Below, in pieces: positions 25,600 to 48,500 of a stretch of 64,000 nucleotides of DNA; position 1 is the first letter of the stretch, and each line of letters starts with the position of its first letter. The position numbers were made by a program, and so were the translations under genes. The DNA comes from Pempheris klunzingeri (lineage: Eukaryota; Chordata; Actinopteri; Acropomatiformes; Pempheridae), in the NCBI RefSeq assembly GCF_042242105.1, contig NC_092017.1, forward strand, positions 20,811,432-20,875,431, read 5' to 3'. A model generated the notes under the pieces. The model was not told the DNA's origin. It did not search any database and worked only from the letters and a program-made list of their open reading frames with translations.

Positions 25600-25790
25600 T
25601 CCCCAAATGTTCCTCTCATGCCCGCACGAACACGCCCGGCCGTTTGTCTGCGTGGTATTTTTTTTCCCTGCAATAGCTTAAAAGGAGCGACAGAACAATA
25701 ACAACGTCTCTACGGCGCCATGTTGGATTGGTCAGGAGGACGGAAATCTCGCGAGAATTGAGACGTGTCGCACTGCTTGACGTCACTCAG
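25600..25790 (-). promoter_or_regulatory. rexo1: rexo1 promoter with CCAAT, TCTCGCGAGA and CRE motifs
   Basis: Upstream of the start codon lie a CCAAT box on the gene strand (25731-25727), a perfect palindromic TCTCGCGAGA (25747-25756) and a perfect CRE TGACGTCA (25778-25785). A CAACATGGCG sequence resembling a YY1 site is near 25717-25726. The first three motifs are typical of TATA-less housekeeping promoters; TCTCGCGAGA is bound by BANP or Kaiso-type factors in vertebrates. No TATA box is seen. No divergent gene is visible to the right for several kb. Confidence 0.75.
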
Positions 25791-25799
25791 GGATAGTGA

Positions 25800-28700
25800 A
25801 CAATTAACGTTTTATTAAACAAAGTTAAAATAAAATGAAACAAGCGCTTTTAACACTTTCTAGCTAGCTAAAAAAATAAATAAATAAATAAAAAATTGCT
25901 CGTGAAGTGTTTCTCTGTCAGTGAGTCAAGGGTTCTCTCTCTCAACTTTATTCATTAGTCCCTTTAATGGCCTCCTGTGAACTGTTAATTAGAAGAAACC
26001 ATGATGTTATTATCCCTGTTAGAAACACCTGTGTGAGCTCCTCATAGCTGCAACTGTGTTTAACAACATGATTTGGTAAAAATTTATGACACGAGTGTTT
26101 AGACATTTTATTTCACAGGAATCCAGTGAGGGTTGACCGGTGGCCTGGAGAGGAAAACAAGAGCAGGTCATACATTTTTTAGTACTAATATCACCATGAT
26201 CAGTCTGGTTTTGCTTCAGCTATAACAAAGAAGAAGATGTAAATGTTGTACCCAAACGTTGCACTACTTTGAATAAAATGGACAATTTATTGTGAAATCA
26301 TGTTTGCCTGAGCACATGCTAAAATTAACAAGTTACATTTATTACTATTTTAACTTGAATTAAGCATTTATATTAACTGATGATAAATCTATAAATAAAA
26401 TGTTAAAATTCTTTATTCAGCAAGAGAAAAAGAAACCCATAAATACAATCAGGCAGGTGTTGCTATTGTTTTGTCCACCCCATTTAGGCCACATGACAAA
26501 ACACCCCTGTATAATGCAATACGATTCAACAGCACCACAAATCACAGCCTCAAATGAACACAGTTGAATCTACAACCCTAAAACTTTTAACAAAAACATT
26601 CTAACTTTCATGAAGGAGGATTTTTTACAGGCCATTTGAAATTATTTGTTCCTCCTAATGAAAATCACAGAATCCACTAGTTTAAAAAATGTACATATAT
26701 GCATTTAAACTTCCTAAAATGCTCCATGATACCTACCTCCAGCTGGACCCTCAAACCTCAGAGACCAGCTGCTCAGGCTTTTTGTGGACTCCACACACAC
26801 ACACACACGTGATCCAATCAGATCCAGCCTTCCTCCATTTTGTCATCATCATCACCATCCTGCTTCTCAGGTGTGCTGGGCAGGTAATCAGTGACATAAC
26901 AAGTGGCTCTCGCAGCAGGTGAACTTTGAGAAGTAAGATCCATGCGCTCCTTCAGCCTCAGAGGTGTTTTATTTTTCAGTCAGGGCATCAGTCACATAGA
27001 TATGTGGTTTTTACATCACACAGTTTAGTTTTACATCAATAAGTACTAAAGAGTTTGGCAAATGTTACTCATTTAAATGCATTAGTTAAATAAACACAAT
27101 AAACAATACACTCGTACATCAGAAGCTTATAAAAAGATAGAAATGTATGTTTTATTTGGTTTATTTTGTTATCCTTAATGTAGACTTTTATTTTACTTTT
27201 TATCTGTTTTATCGTAACATACCTTGTGACATTCAGGTTTTATGAAGCTGAATGTTGCTGATGCTTGATGATGATTTTTGCACGTTTGTTATTTTTACTT
27301 TTTCCACAATGTAAAATCGAAAAAAACATTTTTTTTTTTACACTTTGGATATATGTGTGGATACATATTCTGAATATTTGTATCCACAGCTTGGACCTGA
27401 CCATTACACTAAAATGTGTCCACCTGATATCAGTTTAACAGGTAAGAAGCAGCCTACTGTAAGAATGTATTTTGCATGTATTTTAAGAGAATTTAGGAAG
27501 TACAGAGAGTATTTAAAAGCGTGAATAGGTCCTCGTTTAACTGAATGTTTTATAGTTGGAGGTTTCGGGCTCAAATGTAGAAGCAGTTTACAAGTTTTGG
27601 AGCGAGTAGAAGAAAACACTGGAAGTCAGTTAATTAAAACACAAGGTCTGTTTAATTAAAAAATCTTGCACTTTTGACAAGGAAATGTTAAAACTGATGA
27701 ATGCTGGCTCGCTGTCATCGTTTACCGGGACAGCTGAGACGTCGTTAGTGCCATCTCTAATACCTCTGCTCTGCCGACGGCATCATGTCTAAAATGAAGT
27801 TTATATTTTATATTGAACCTCGAATACTTTGCTTAGTTTGTCTGTTTTCCCCAGCCATGCCTGTTGTGGCACTGATCCTCTGAAAATAAGAGATGAAATG
27901 GAAAACCAGGTACCAGCATTGTTGCTTCACACTTTTCAAGTCATTTTACGTTTTCAGATGCAGACCAGAGGTTAAGGCATTTAAAGTATACAATCATGTA
28001 TCCAGGAAAGTTAACAGGTGGACATAAAACCTTCCCCAGCCCCAGTCTGAGCTCCTCCGTCTCAGACTGATCCTGAAATTATCTGGTCGAATTGAACTTG
28101 GATGTGTGAGATTCAACTAAAACAGAGAAAAAATTAAGAAAACAGAAATATTTATAATATTTTTTCAAACTTTCCTTTAAACTGTTCTGACTGTGTTGTA
28201 TTTATTTATTAACATTTCCTGATACTATGATCATATTGGTGCTCCCGTTTGTTTGGACATAAGATATTTAGGATACATTAAACTTTCCAAACCAACTTAC
28301 AAATTCCTTTATTCAGAAAAGAAAAGCAAACAATCAGACCATAAAAACAACGCAGTGCTGCGACAGAAGAGATCCACGGTACGTTTTTTTTCAGCCCTCT
28401 TCACATCACAAACGTGAATCTCATGACTTGAATCTCATGACCTGTGGCTCACACAGAGGGGATGTTTTTCCCCCTTTTATGTAATGTTTGATGCAACCAA
28501 ATAATCTACAAATAAGAGGAACGCTTTATTTTACTTATCAAGGGCATCATTTTTAATGCATCTCTTAAAATAGTGTGTCACGGCTAGATACACAGAGGAT
28601 GGTCTGTCAGCGTGACTCTGGGAGAGTCTCCACCAGGGGGAGACAGTCTCTGATCTATCACACTTCATCTAAAGATTGTGCAGAAAACTCTGCTGTTGCA

Positions 28701-29810
28701 TCATTTAATTTCCTCCTGCCTCATGACGTCTGCTATGCTGAAAGTTATGCAATACATAGATTTTCTTTTTAGATTGATTCACTTTTTGATTTGTCGATTC
28801 TTTCGTACGTAGTCCAGCAAATTCAAATTTAAGTAGAAGATTGGAGAAATCTTAATGACTGTGATGGATAAATACACTGATATGTTGGTTGTAAAGTGAT
28901 TAGTGGATCGATAGACATATCAACAACAGTTATGATGGCAGTGATTCAAAGTTTTAAAAAAAAGTTTCATATCATTTTAAACTGAATATTTTGGACTGTT
29001 GCTGAGACAAAATACGACATCTGAAGGTGACAACTTGTGATGCTACTTGTCTTTAAACATTTCATAACAAACAATAAATTGATTAATCAAAATGTAATGA
29101 CACATCATAACCAATAGTGAAAATAATCTACAGTTGTAGGCCCAGTAGATGGGTCTAAGTTACTGCTGACTGTTCTCCTAAAGGGATTTTATTATCATTA
29201 TTGTTGATTTATTCATATATTACTTATGCTTTTTACTTCTTTGTCCTCATTCTCAGCCCATGTTTGTGTACTGAGGTATTACAGTAGTATTTCTTCAGAC
29301 ATGATTTTCTGTCTTCACAGCCGTTTTCAACCATGTGGTGACAAATCCTGACTTGTAGCCGTGTTGAAATGACCCGTCGGCATTTGGTGAATTCAGCAGA
29401 AGTCATTTTGCATTTCCAGGGAGATCATGAGGCGGCACACGGGGAGCTGCAGCTCTTGCAGCAGGTTGCATCAGTCTCGTCAGATGGCTGCGAGGAGCGC
29501 CCCCCCACAGCCGCTCTCAGCATGACTAATGCAAGGTGAAACCTCACCGAGTGTGAGTGTGAGGAGACGTCTGAGCTCATATTTACTAACAGCCAAGGAC
29601 ATATGCGACATAGCCAGCTCAGGTATCAGGGAGGGTGACTGATAAAGGGATTTACAGCACTGAATCAGATGAAACGGCCTCAACCTCGGCCAAGAGATAA
29701 GGTGGCCGGTTAATATGAAACTAGTGATACAGGAGAGAGTGGGGAGAGAACAGACTTCACTTTAGGCTTTAAGCCAAACACAGACATCAGTCAGGCAGAC
29801 CAGTGTGTAG
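25800..29810. other. Gene-free interval between rexo1 promoter and mknk2 3' end
   Basis: No exon with coding features is seen on either strand. The interval is AT-rich, with a short (AAAT)n tract at about 25872-25893, a (CA)n tract near 26793-26808 and a copy of the GGGCTGCAACTAA family at about 28895-29142. The open frames here are short and lack recognisable domains. Confidence 0.6.
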
Positions 29811-29814
29811 TTCA

Positions 29815-32775
29815 AAGCATTTTATTGCATTTTTTTTTTTTAGAAAAACAATACAAAATTCTGTAGCAACTGTCATAAATGTTGCCTCGAGTGAACTGCA
29901 ATCATTCACATGGTACAGTAAAGTGCTTATTTTAAATCAAAGTATTTTTTTGTACTTAAAAGGATGAATTTATTTCAGATTTCTTCCCATGAACACAATG
30001 GGCTTGGGGTGATTCAGACAGTGTTAAAATCAGGCGTCAACTCTCAAAGGACAAAGATTGAGGACTGTTATCAACGGAGACAGAATAACCCCACACCATG
30101 TACATGAAATGAACTGTTTAGAAAACATTTGATCAAATGTTGCTGGATTGTAAATGCTTTTGCCTGCGGGCTACATTCAAATCGTTGGGGAGGTCAACGA
30201 TGGACTGTCCATTTGAATGACTGGATTTTTAACACTTCCTTATTTCAGAATGACTTACAATATAAAAATTGCGAGGTTTAAGGATAGAATTTTGTCCCCT
30301 CTTCCCCCAATAAAAGGCAGTCTAAAAAGCTACTGCCGGCTGACAAAAGTAGAAATGGTCATGACCAAGAAAACTCGTATTATTCCATTGAGGATATTAC
30401 AGAGAATGGCCAAAGTCTGTGCGTTTGAGTATCCAACCCTATCGAAAAAGTAGGGACTAACTTGTCTGATGCTCAAAAAGGGAGAAAAAGGCAGAATACT
30501 GAACTGTATTGGTATTGTCGAAATCCCAAGATTGCCTTGATCATCAGCTTAATGCTTTGAGATTACCGATAGCAAAGTAGGTTCCCAAATGGAGAAGAAA
30601 CAGCTGCATATGCAAATTCAAGTAAGTCTTAGTATAAGACATAAAACCTCGTAACTATGCATCTGTAGAAAGGTATTTTAAAAATATTACAGTGTCCCAT
30701 TATCGTCATAATGGTCCTTTTGACACCAAGGGAGCCATTTCCAGAGTACCGTCACTGCAGTGCTGGCAACAGGACATATGGACAATCAGAAGTCCCCACT
30801 TCTCACTGCTAGGTGATGGATCACGTGTTCAATGTCGTGACTTGAACCCTCTTTGGTGAAATGGCTACAGTGTTGTGAGACCTCATCACCAGTCCATTAC
30901 CTGTTATTTTCAGGATGAGCTTAATGTACTTAATTTGAACAAAACAAAAAAGAAAAAAAAAATTGCCAACTTTTACACAAAAAAAAAAATTAAAAAAAGA
31001 AAAAAAAAAAAAAACTCGCCTGCACTGGGCATGAGCGCTCCAGATCAACTAAACAAACTCTTTCCATCTCACCTCATACACCACATACTCTGAACTTTTA
31101 AAAACACAAAACATAAAAAAACTGAAAGGAAAACATCCGGTGTTTCACCTGAACTTAACAGCACCTGCATGGCAATCACCATTATAGAAAATAAAAAGCT
31201 TATTAACAGCCATTAAAAAAAGAAAAAAAAAAAAAGAAAAAAAGATCAGTGTGGCACATTGACATGGAGTTTTCAAACATGAAAAATAAGGTAAACTTAA
31301 TACAGCTATAAGTCCGTGGAAGAGTTTTTTTTGTTTTTCTTTTGGTGGAATGTTTTTCCTTTTTTTTAATGTTATTTTTTTGAAAGATTTCATCTGCCTC
31401 TTTTTTTTTTTTTAACATAATATGTGATGCTGTTATTTTGAAAGGGGCGTCTCATCAAAAAACAAGACAATGGCGAACCTTTAAAAAAGAAAAAAGGTCC
31501 AAATGTTTCAATCAACAAATGACACTCAGGGTCACATCGGCCAAAATGTGCTTTTCAAACCCCTGATAGGAGTTCTAACCTTTACTGCCAAAATATTCAA
31601 GGTCAAATCTAATGCATAAATTGATTAGTAGAAAAAAAAAAAAAAAAATACAAGTTCTGGTTGTAGCAAAGGGACATGTCATGAATTCTTTACAATGAAA
31701 GGAACACTGACCCAGTTTCACTTACCTAGCCATTTAACAGTTACCTTGTACCTACATACCAGATGCTCTTCAGAGCTAGCTCAGAAGTGACGTTTGGGGT
31801 GGCCCTGCATCAAAACCCAAGTACAATAGCTCTCAATACTATTAGACTTGCCTGATGGCCTCATAAAACACTGAAAGGTGTAGCCACTGATAATTTGGCA
31901 TATATGTTCATATAATAAACTGTATGAACCGGTGCAACAGTAAATCATGGCTGACTGGGTACACAAACATTCTTTGCTCTACGAGCATTAAGTGCATGGC
32001 CACCAAGCTAGATGAGTGCGCATTTTATCTCGGACATTTACAGAAGAGGCTCAGTGTTGAGGATTTTTTTCTTAAAATGGAGACCAAAAAAAAAAGAGAA
32101 AAAAAAAAAAAAAAAAAAAAAATTCTTTGACGTCCCCAGCCACATCATGGACCGCACCAGGCACGGACAGCATTGGCTTACAGCCCTTCCAACCCTTTAT
32201 ACTGAATCCCTTCAGACAGGAACAGCCTTCATCTTGGCATATTGCATAAGCTTGTAAGTATCTGCAGACGGGCCACTCATGCATATACATACAGGCAAAG
32301 AGAACATTCCAGATAACTTAATTCACAGTGGATCCAGTTGTAACGTGGGAGCAGCACAACAGGTTGTCCTTTGGTGTCTGAGCTTAGTTTCGAAGACAAG
32401 AGTTCTGATTTCTGAGTTTCATGGAAGAAAAAAAGAAATAAAACAAACAAAGAACATAACTTAGAAAATACTTCTCTCCCAAATCATTAACTGGCCCTCC
32501 TCCCAAACCCTGACATGCACGTGTGCGTGCGTTTGCCATGTGTAGGCCTTGGGCTGATGTGCTTCAGAAGTGCTGCAGAAGGGCAGAAGGCATTTAGAGA
32601 AAGGGCTGCTAGCAGCACCTCCCTTTACAGCGAGGCAAGAAAGCCTGAATGGCAGAGGAACCAAGGCCAGCTAGAGTCAGGGAGAGGGGCCAGGAGTGGA
32701 GAGGGAGAGTCTCAGGGCAGTCTCAGATCTAGACTTGAAACTTAACGGAAGGTCGGAGGTCAGGGTTGAAAAAGT
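29815..32775 (-). other. mknk2: Probable mknk2 3' UTR, rich in U tracts
   Basis: In the sense of mknk2 this stretch has long U runs, seen as A runs on the plus strand at 30950-30961, 30979-31014, 31214-31242, 31632-31648 and 32086-32122. It has no coding exon. Several long A runs are interrupted by single G bases. The length is inferred from the position of the first clear AATAAA (29826-29821). Human MKNK2 also has a long 3' UTR. Confidence 0.5.
29821..29826 (-). terminator. mknk2: Probable mknk2 polyadenylation signal AATAAA
   Basis: This canonical AATAAA on the gene strand lies about 2.95 kb after the mknk2 stop codon. The interval between reads like a 3' UTR, with many U-rich tracts and no other gene. 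An earlier cleavage site is possible. Confidence 0.45.
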
Positions 32776-42134
<9,359 letters not shown>

Positions 42135-42308
42135 TTTTGCTTCGGTTTTTGGGTGATGTTTTATGGTGGACGTGCGGCGGCGGCAGTGGTTTTTGTTCTG
42201 GGATATCAATTTGCACTTCTCCGAAACAGAAAGACGTTTCAGAGAGAGTCGCAAGTGATCACACTGCGCTAGCTGGTCAGCTTTGCTGCGGCGCTTGAAA
42301 CGGGAGCC
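42135..42308 (-). other. mknk2: mknk2 5' UTR part of the first coding exon
   Basis: The acceptor TCCACAG|GGCTCC opens this exon at 42308. It contains no AUG before the start at 42134, yet the start frame is open for all 58 codons back to the acceptor. A non-coding first exon probably ends at 42949 (donor GG|GTGAGTT) and starts near 43060. Confidence 0.7.
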
Positions 42309-42948
42309 CTGTGGACAATACGAGACACACCGCAGTGTTACAAACCAACTTCCCCCGAGCAAAACGCACGCACACCAGCTAGCTTAATATCAGTACTGGT
42401 TAAAATACGAACAGTTTAGCAATGTTAAGGAGAAATATTAACCAACCATGCCAAAATGTGGTGGATTAACGTAAGCTAACTTTAACATTCGTCACATGTT
42501 CGTGGGGTAATGCAAACAGAGTGCAACAACAGCTAGCTAACCACAGCGTCACCCACGGTTAGCTCAAGAGCTCCGCTAGTCAACAAGGCAGGTTAAGAGG
42601 CTGATACACAGAGAAACTCAGCACAATACTACATTTTGGGTAAGATAACCAAATATATCGGAAAGCCACTGTCCACCAGTAAAAGGCAGCGGTCGCTACA
42701 GCAGCCACAGGGAGGCTAACGCCAAGCGAAGCTAGCGACAACACACTCCGACTTAACCGTTAAAAACCGTTTGTTTGGCGTTTTAACAGACAGTAAATGT
42801 TAGCGACTGTTTGTACTGCAGCGTTATGGTGATGCTGAGAGAAAAAATAAACTGGTGAATTCGCCCTTTTCTGCAAACGCCTTTAATAAAAATCTTTTAA
42901 AAAAGCACCATCTGACTACGACTCACAGCTTCAAGTCGTTTAACTCAC

Positions 42949-43100
42949 CCCGTTGTTAATTTTACAGCTCCAGTGTTAGCGTCGGTGTCTGACCCACTGC
43001 TTCCAAAGCCGCAGAGGACGGTCAAGGGGGGGAAAACGCCTGATAGGAAATGCGTGGAAGGTGGCTACCAAGCGGCCGAGTGGGTGTTTTTATAACCTCC
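42949..43100 (-). promoter_or_regulatory. mknk2: mknk2 promoter (TATA-like) and non-coding first exon
   Basis: TATAAAAA on the gene strand at 43094-43087 would place transcription start near 43060. The following GC-rich stretch ends in a strong donor after 42949. No AUG lies in this first exon. The region from about 43000 to 43260 is GC/CpG-rich compared with the surroundings. Confidence 0.55.
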
Positions 43101-45485
43101 CCGCTGACTCCTCCTCGTCTCCTCCCTCCTCGGCGCACTGGACGCATCACGTGTTTTCTAGAAAGGCATATGGCGGCTGCGTCCCGTTTCGTCTCGCCGC
43201 AGTAACCAACTCATGGCAGGGAGCACAAATAGCTGCTCGACGTAGCGCAGAAGACATCGAGTAAGAAATAAAGCGGTGGGGTAGGTTATGTGAAATTGTT
43301 TAATATCGGTTTAGGTGACATGAACACATTTCGAGAAAAGAACAATATGGTAGTGCACACGAAATGGTACGCAGCCCGTGGTCTGTGGCTGTGTTTTGTG
43401 TGAGAGGCCCCACGCTTGTGTGGAGGAGCGACGCGGCGAGTACGTGCTCATCGGCACAATCTGCACCCACGGCTGTTTTGGTTTGGTGCGGGGATCTGAA
43501 TGGAGGTGCAGAGAGGTGGGACACGCGCAACATGTAGACGGACCAGATCCACCAGTTTGTGAAACCATGATCACCATTTCTTGCTGCTGCCACCGGATGT
43601 CAGGGCCACATTATCAGCAGAGGCTGGTGCGTAATAAGGATACTTAGCCACCTTTGTTCCATGTTAAATATAAACAATGAGCGCACGCAGACATGCACCA
43701 CCCCTCTTCCTGCACCTGTGTGTCTCAGAAATGCACATATCTACATTTATAATGCCTTTAAACCTAATTCCCACACCCAGTGATGAATGGCTATGGCCAG
43801 ATGGGTGTTCAAAGGAACCCCCTCCCTACCCTCCCTCTTCTGTCTGAGTCACTGCACGCAGATACTCAGACTGGGACCAGTGGCATGTCTTCAGCTGCTG
43901 TGGCATGTCAGCACCATACACAAACACAGATAAACATACACACACTCACATGCAGCCAAGAGGAAGCTTCAGAGGTTGTTGGGTTTCACAAAATAGGTCA
44001 ATACAAGTAAAAGTATCCATAATGCAGGCAGAATCGCCCCTGTTACTATAAATGTTACTGTTACTATAAATGTTAATACTGGATTGTTATTTACGATTAC
44101 TGTTGTATGCATCATTTTCATCAGGGCAGGCCAAAATAAAGCTACATTTGACTATCTGATATACTGTGGGGTAGTTTAATGTATAACAAAACATCATGTT
44201 AGTAATAAAATAATCTTTTTTTGTATGTAAAACTTTGATATTCAAAGTAAGCTGTCAAGTGTGATTACAAAGAAGAATATTTCCCTCTGAAACGTAATGG
44301 AACTGTTAAGTAGTAGACAATGCAAGAACCTCAAAACTGTACTTCAGTAAATGACTTAAATGCAAGTACAAAATAATCTCCCTGATAATAACTCTAAACT
44401 AACTAACTAAACTAAATAACTTTTAAAAGTGACTATTTGGACAGCTGCAATATATTTCTGGATTTAAATAACTTACATGGGAAACATGTAATTATTTGGA
44501 TTATAGGGACAGTAATTGACAGGGAAGGTGAGCACTATGGCCGGTTGCTGCGCCCACCTCGTGCGATGTGTGATGAGGCAAACACGGGCGACACGTTTCT
44601 GAGCCTGGTGAGGCGGCTGTTCAGACAAGGGTGGAGACGCTGTCTCACGGTTGTGATAATGAAGGAAATCCAAGAACCCTGATCATGTAGAAATGTGCGC
44701 TCTCCAGACCCATCTGCTAATTGTGAGATGCCAAAGCAATATTGCCTCAGACATGACAAGCTCATACAGTATTTTCAGACATTAACTGGCAACTGTATTT
44801 TGACAAGAGGCACAGCAGAGGGACGGCGTTCCCCTTTGTTATCTCATATTAACGTTCCTTTTCCTCTGCATCTGTTTAAATATATTTCATATATTCTTTT
44901 AAATGAATCCCCCTTAATTAAGTACAATAATAATATCATCTGCACATCTTGCATTACATGCCAAGAAGTACAAATACCTTACTGTGCCATGTGCTTTGTT
45001 GTCAAACTGTATGTCATCTGGTATTTATCACTGTATTTATATAATCCGTAGTCTTTAGACGTGCACTGTATAGCATTAATATATTGTTTATCAAGGGTGT
45101 TCAAGTTAAAGCCATGTATGGTTTGTTTTCAGGACGCAACTGTCTTGTGACTGGAGGCTTTCCGCCTCTCCTCCTTTCACCTTCTGCCCCTCAAACATAA
45201 GCCCAGTGGTAGCAAACATTACGCAAGCTGTTGGCTGACTATCCCTAGCCAGGAGCACATGGTGCCGTCGAAGGTTTAGTTAGGAAAACAAGATCACACG
45301 TTGAAGTGCAAGGGGTGGGTCTGTGTTACTACAGGTCAAAAGGAAGAAGGTTAGGCCGTCATAAATAACTCAAGGTGGCAAACGGCCCCATTTCTGAAGT
45401 GAATGATACTCAACTCAAACATGCTCAGAGGGGGGTTATCTTTATAGGCAGAGGCTACTCCAGTTGGAAATGTGATATAAGTTTT

Positions 45486-45490
45486 GTCTC

Positions 45491-45522
<32 letters not shown>
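45486..45522. repeat. (TTG)n trinucleotide repeat
   Basis: About twelve TTG/TGT units are uninterrupted on the plus strand. The repeat is intergenic. Confidence 0.95.
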
Positions 45523-45525
<3 letters not shown>

Positions 45526-48500
45526 GTGATGACACTGAAATTCAGAGGGTAATTTTAATACATAGCTACACTGTCCTGATGCTGTATGGATATAAAGCTG
45601 TAGATTTAAGTATCTGTTCAGTGAGTTGTGTTGGTGCCATGTGTCTCATTTCTGCATCTATATTTCCATTGTGTTGAATAAATACCATCCTCATACAGTT
45701 TGACAAGCTGCACTGACATTGAAATTCAACACATTTTTTCAAAACTGCCCTGAAAAATGTTTCAAATTGCAAACCTCAATAACCCAGCACACAACTCCAG
45801 TGGAGGCCCCACATTTTCCAGAGATATATAATATGTCAGGCTGTACATTTACATCTCACGCTGGCTTAACCCTAAAAAAATATGGAGTCTTGGGTTTGAG
45901 TATCACTTTAAACATATAATGGCTTTAATGTAGAGCTGCAGCAAGACAATACAGAATGTATATATGCCTATCAGCAAGTCAATCATATCTACAATCTTAA
46001 AGATACTTAAAAAGGGGGAAAACGTTATGTTGAAGGTGTTAATAAACTCTAGAAAACACAAGGCTACACTTCAGATGCTTTATTAATGGCTAGAAGGAGT
46101 AATTTTGAAAGGACCATGAGTACGACTATGCGCTTTATGCATCTGTGCATGTGCTAATGTGTTCACATGTCTGGCACTACCAAATAAAACTGTCAAAGGC
46201 CAGGAAGATATGTTTGCTAGAAGCAGCCATCCACCTTACACGGTTACAATAAGTTGCATACGTTTCTCACGTAGCGCAGTCACAGTGCCCCAGGGTGCAG
46301 GTTGTACCTTTTCTAAGAAACCTTCACAGAACAAACTTCCTAGAAGGACGTGGCCTCCAGTTAGGGAAAGACTCCAACAGAACTTCTGGAAAAAATAAAT
46401 GTGCTTTAGATTTTACAGTAGAAAGACGGCCTGCTGGATTTCTGAAGTGAGTCCAATATTCGGCAGCCCTTTGACACAGAAAATATAACCAAAGATTTTG
46501 CAACAGCTTTTGTTTTGTTCCAGCTATGTTCCAGTTGTGTTCTTTTGCTAGTTTTTACACTTTGCTCTTGTTACATTACCATGCAAAATAAAGCATTTAG
46601 AAATTCATTGTTTTTAAATTCTTCGACAACAATTGCAATCTGTTACTAGTTGGCACGTAGCTGAGACGTTTAGTCATTTCCATGGATGATTTCAGGCCGG
46701 GCTGTAAGTGTTTGTGTCACTATTTACTTCCTGAATAACTAGCTGTAACAAGTTTTAGTGCTGACATGTAATGTCATTAGTCATCATGAAGCAGGTACTG
46801 TAAGACGTGCTGGAACGAGCATGGTTTGCACTTTGTAATAATCAGCCTTTGTTGTGCTATTTGCAACCTTCAGGCAAAAGTGCATCACGGAGAAGAACAT
46901 TTGCATGTTATTAATAGAAGGGGAACCTTCTGTTTACAGTAGATGTGGAAATATTGTGATTTTTTTATGCTGATTTCAAAATAGCTGATGTAAAAATGTT
47001 AAAATGTGGAGTGAGATAGCCTAAAATGTGATTTGATTTTACTTTTAATGGGTCATTATGACAGTATGGGTTGTTTTCATTGATGTCAATATAGCATCAA
47101 CAACGGAGAAGCTGCGATAAGCAGATGTTGTGCATTTCTGCTTGAAAACATTACTTTGGCGATGGATCAGTCATTGGTTGGACCAGCTTAGATTACCTTC
47201 CTCCCCATCCGTCCTTTAAATAACCCACAGTTTTACTAGAACTGTTATAGGCCGTCTACAGCTGTGGGCTCTTAAAATCATGATCCCTGCAGCACTGCAT
47301 GAGGCAACTGACTCACAAGCCACAAAACCGTTAAGGGTGTGTGCTCATTCCGACATTTGCTGAGTCACATTATCTCCCAAACCCTTTCTCTCTATGTGCA
47401 AATGATCACAGTGTACTATCAAAACAACAGGCAGACTCTGCTGTGTAAACCCTGACAGAGTTGGACAAGCTTCAGTCTGATTGGCTGCAGCCTGACATTC
47501 TTCCCCCTGTTCTTGGTCTCTTTCCAGTTCTTTTCCTCCATGTCTTGCAACTGCAGAGCCCTTCGGGGCTGCCTGGTACATTCCACAGGAGAAAACACAG
47601 CAGAGGGAGGGCAGAGCAAGAGGCGGATACAGTTCATCCAACACATAGCAGATGTGACGCACGCTGCCAGAGTACAGTGGAGTGTTCGGAGGAAGTGACT
47701 CCGCCGAGAGGAGGGACAATCCTGTAAGAGGATCAGGTGGCAGCAGGCAATGATATCATGTCACTGGTTGATGTTACTGGGTCAGATAGTTACATCATGT
47801 TGGTTTATTATAATTTATATTAACAAGTCAAAATATTCTGATGTTCCAGCTTGGATGAGGGAAGAAACCTGGAAACAGTGTATTTCAGATGCTGATAGAC
47901 ACAAAGCTGCATAAATATCCAGTTCAGTGAAGGAGAATCACTACATTTACACGTTAGTAGTTTTTCTGTTTTATGCTACTTCATTCTCTACTTCACCACA
48001 TTTCAGAGGGAATCCTGGACTTTATAATGCACTACATTTAATCTAACAGCCTCTTAAATATGATATGTCAGATAAACATAGCAATATGTTAAGAGTTAGC
48101 TTTACTTCAACTGGTTACAACATAAAAAGGGATGCTAACATTGTAATGTGTCAGCTGGGCTGAGTGACATTTAAAATCAGTCTGAAAATCATAAGTATTT
48201 CAAATGATGATACATCATGATATAAAAATTGTATGAAAATTACAAATTAGATAATCAAATGAATGTTTAATGTAAAACTCACCACACATGAATCAAAGAC
48301 TCAAATAACTAAAATTCGCTCCGAATCATTCGCTCAACTCAGGGACACTAAAATGTTTGTATTCTCATGATACCACTCTGAACCACTTTTAATACTTTGA
48401 GTACATTTTGTTGATAATACTTGTGTATTTTTACTTGAGTAAATTTAGAAATTCACACATACCATTTCTCTCGCTATTATTTGTGTCTCGATACTTCTTA

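Noticed and set aside
45486..45522. Possible CRISPR or coding poly-residue tract
   Set aside because: It is a plain (TTG)n microsatellite without spacers or a gene context.
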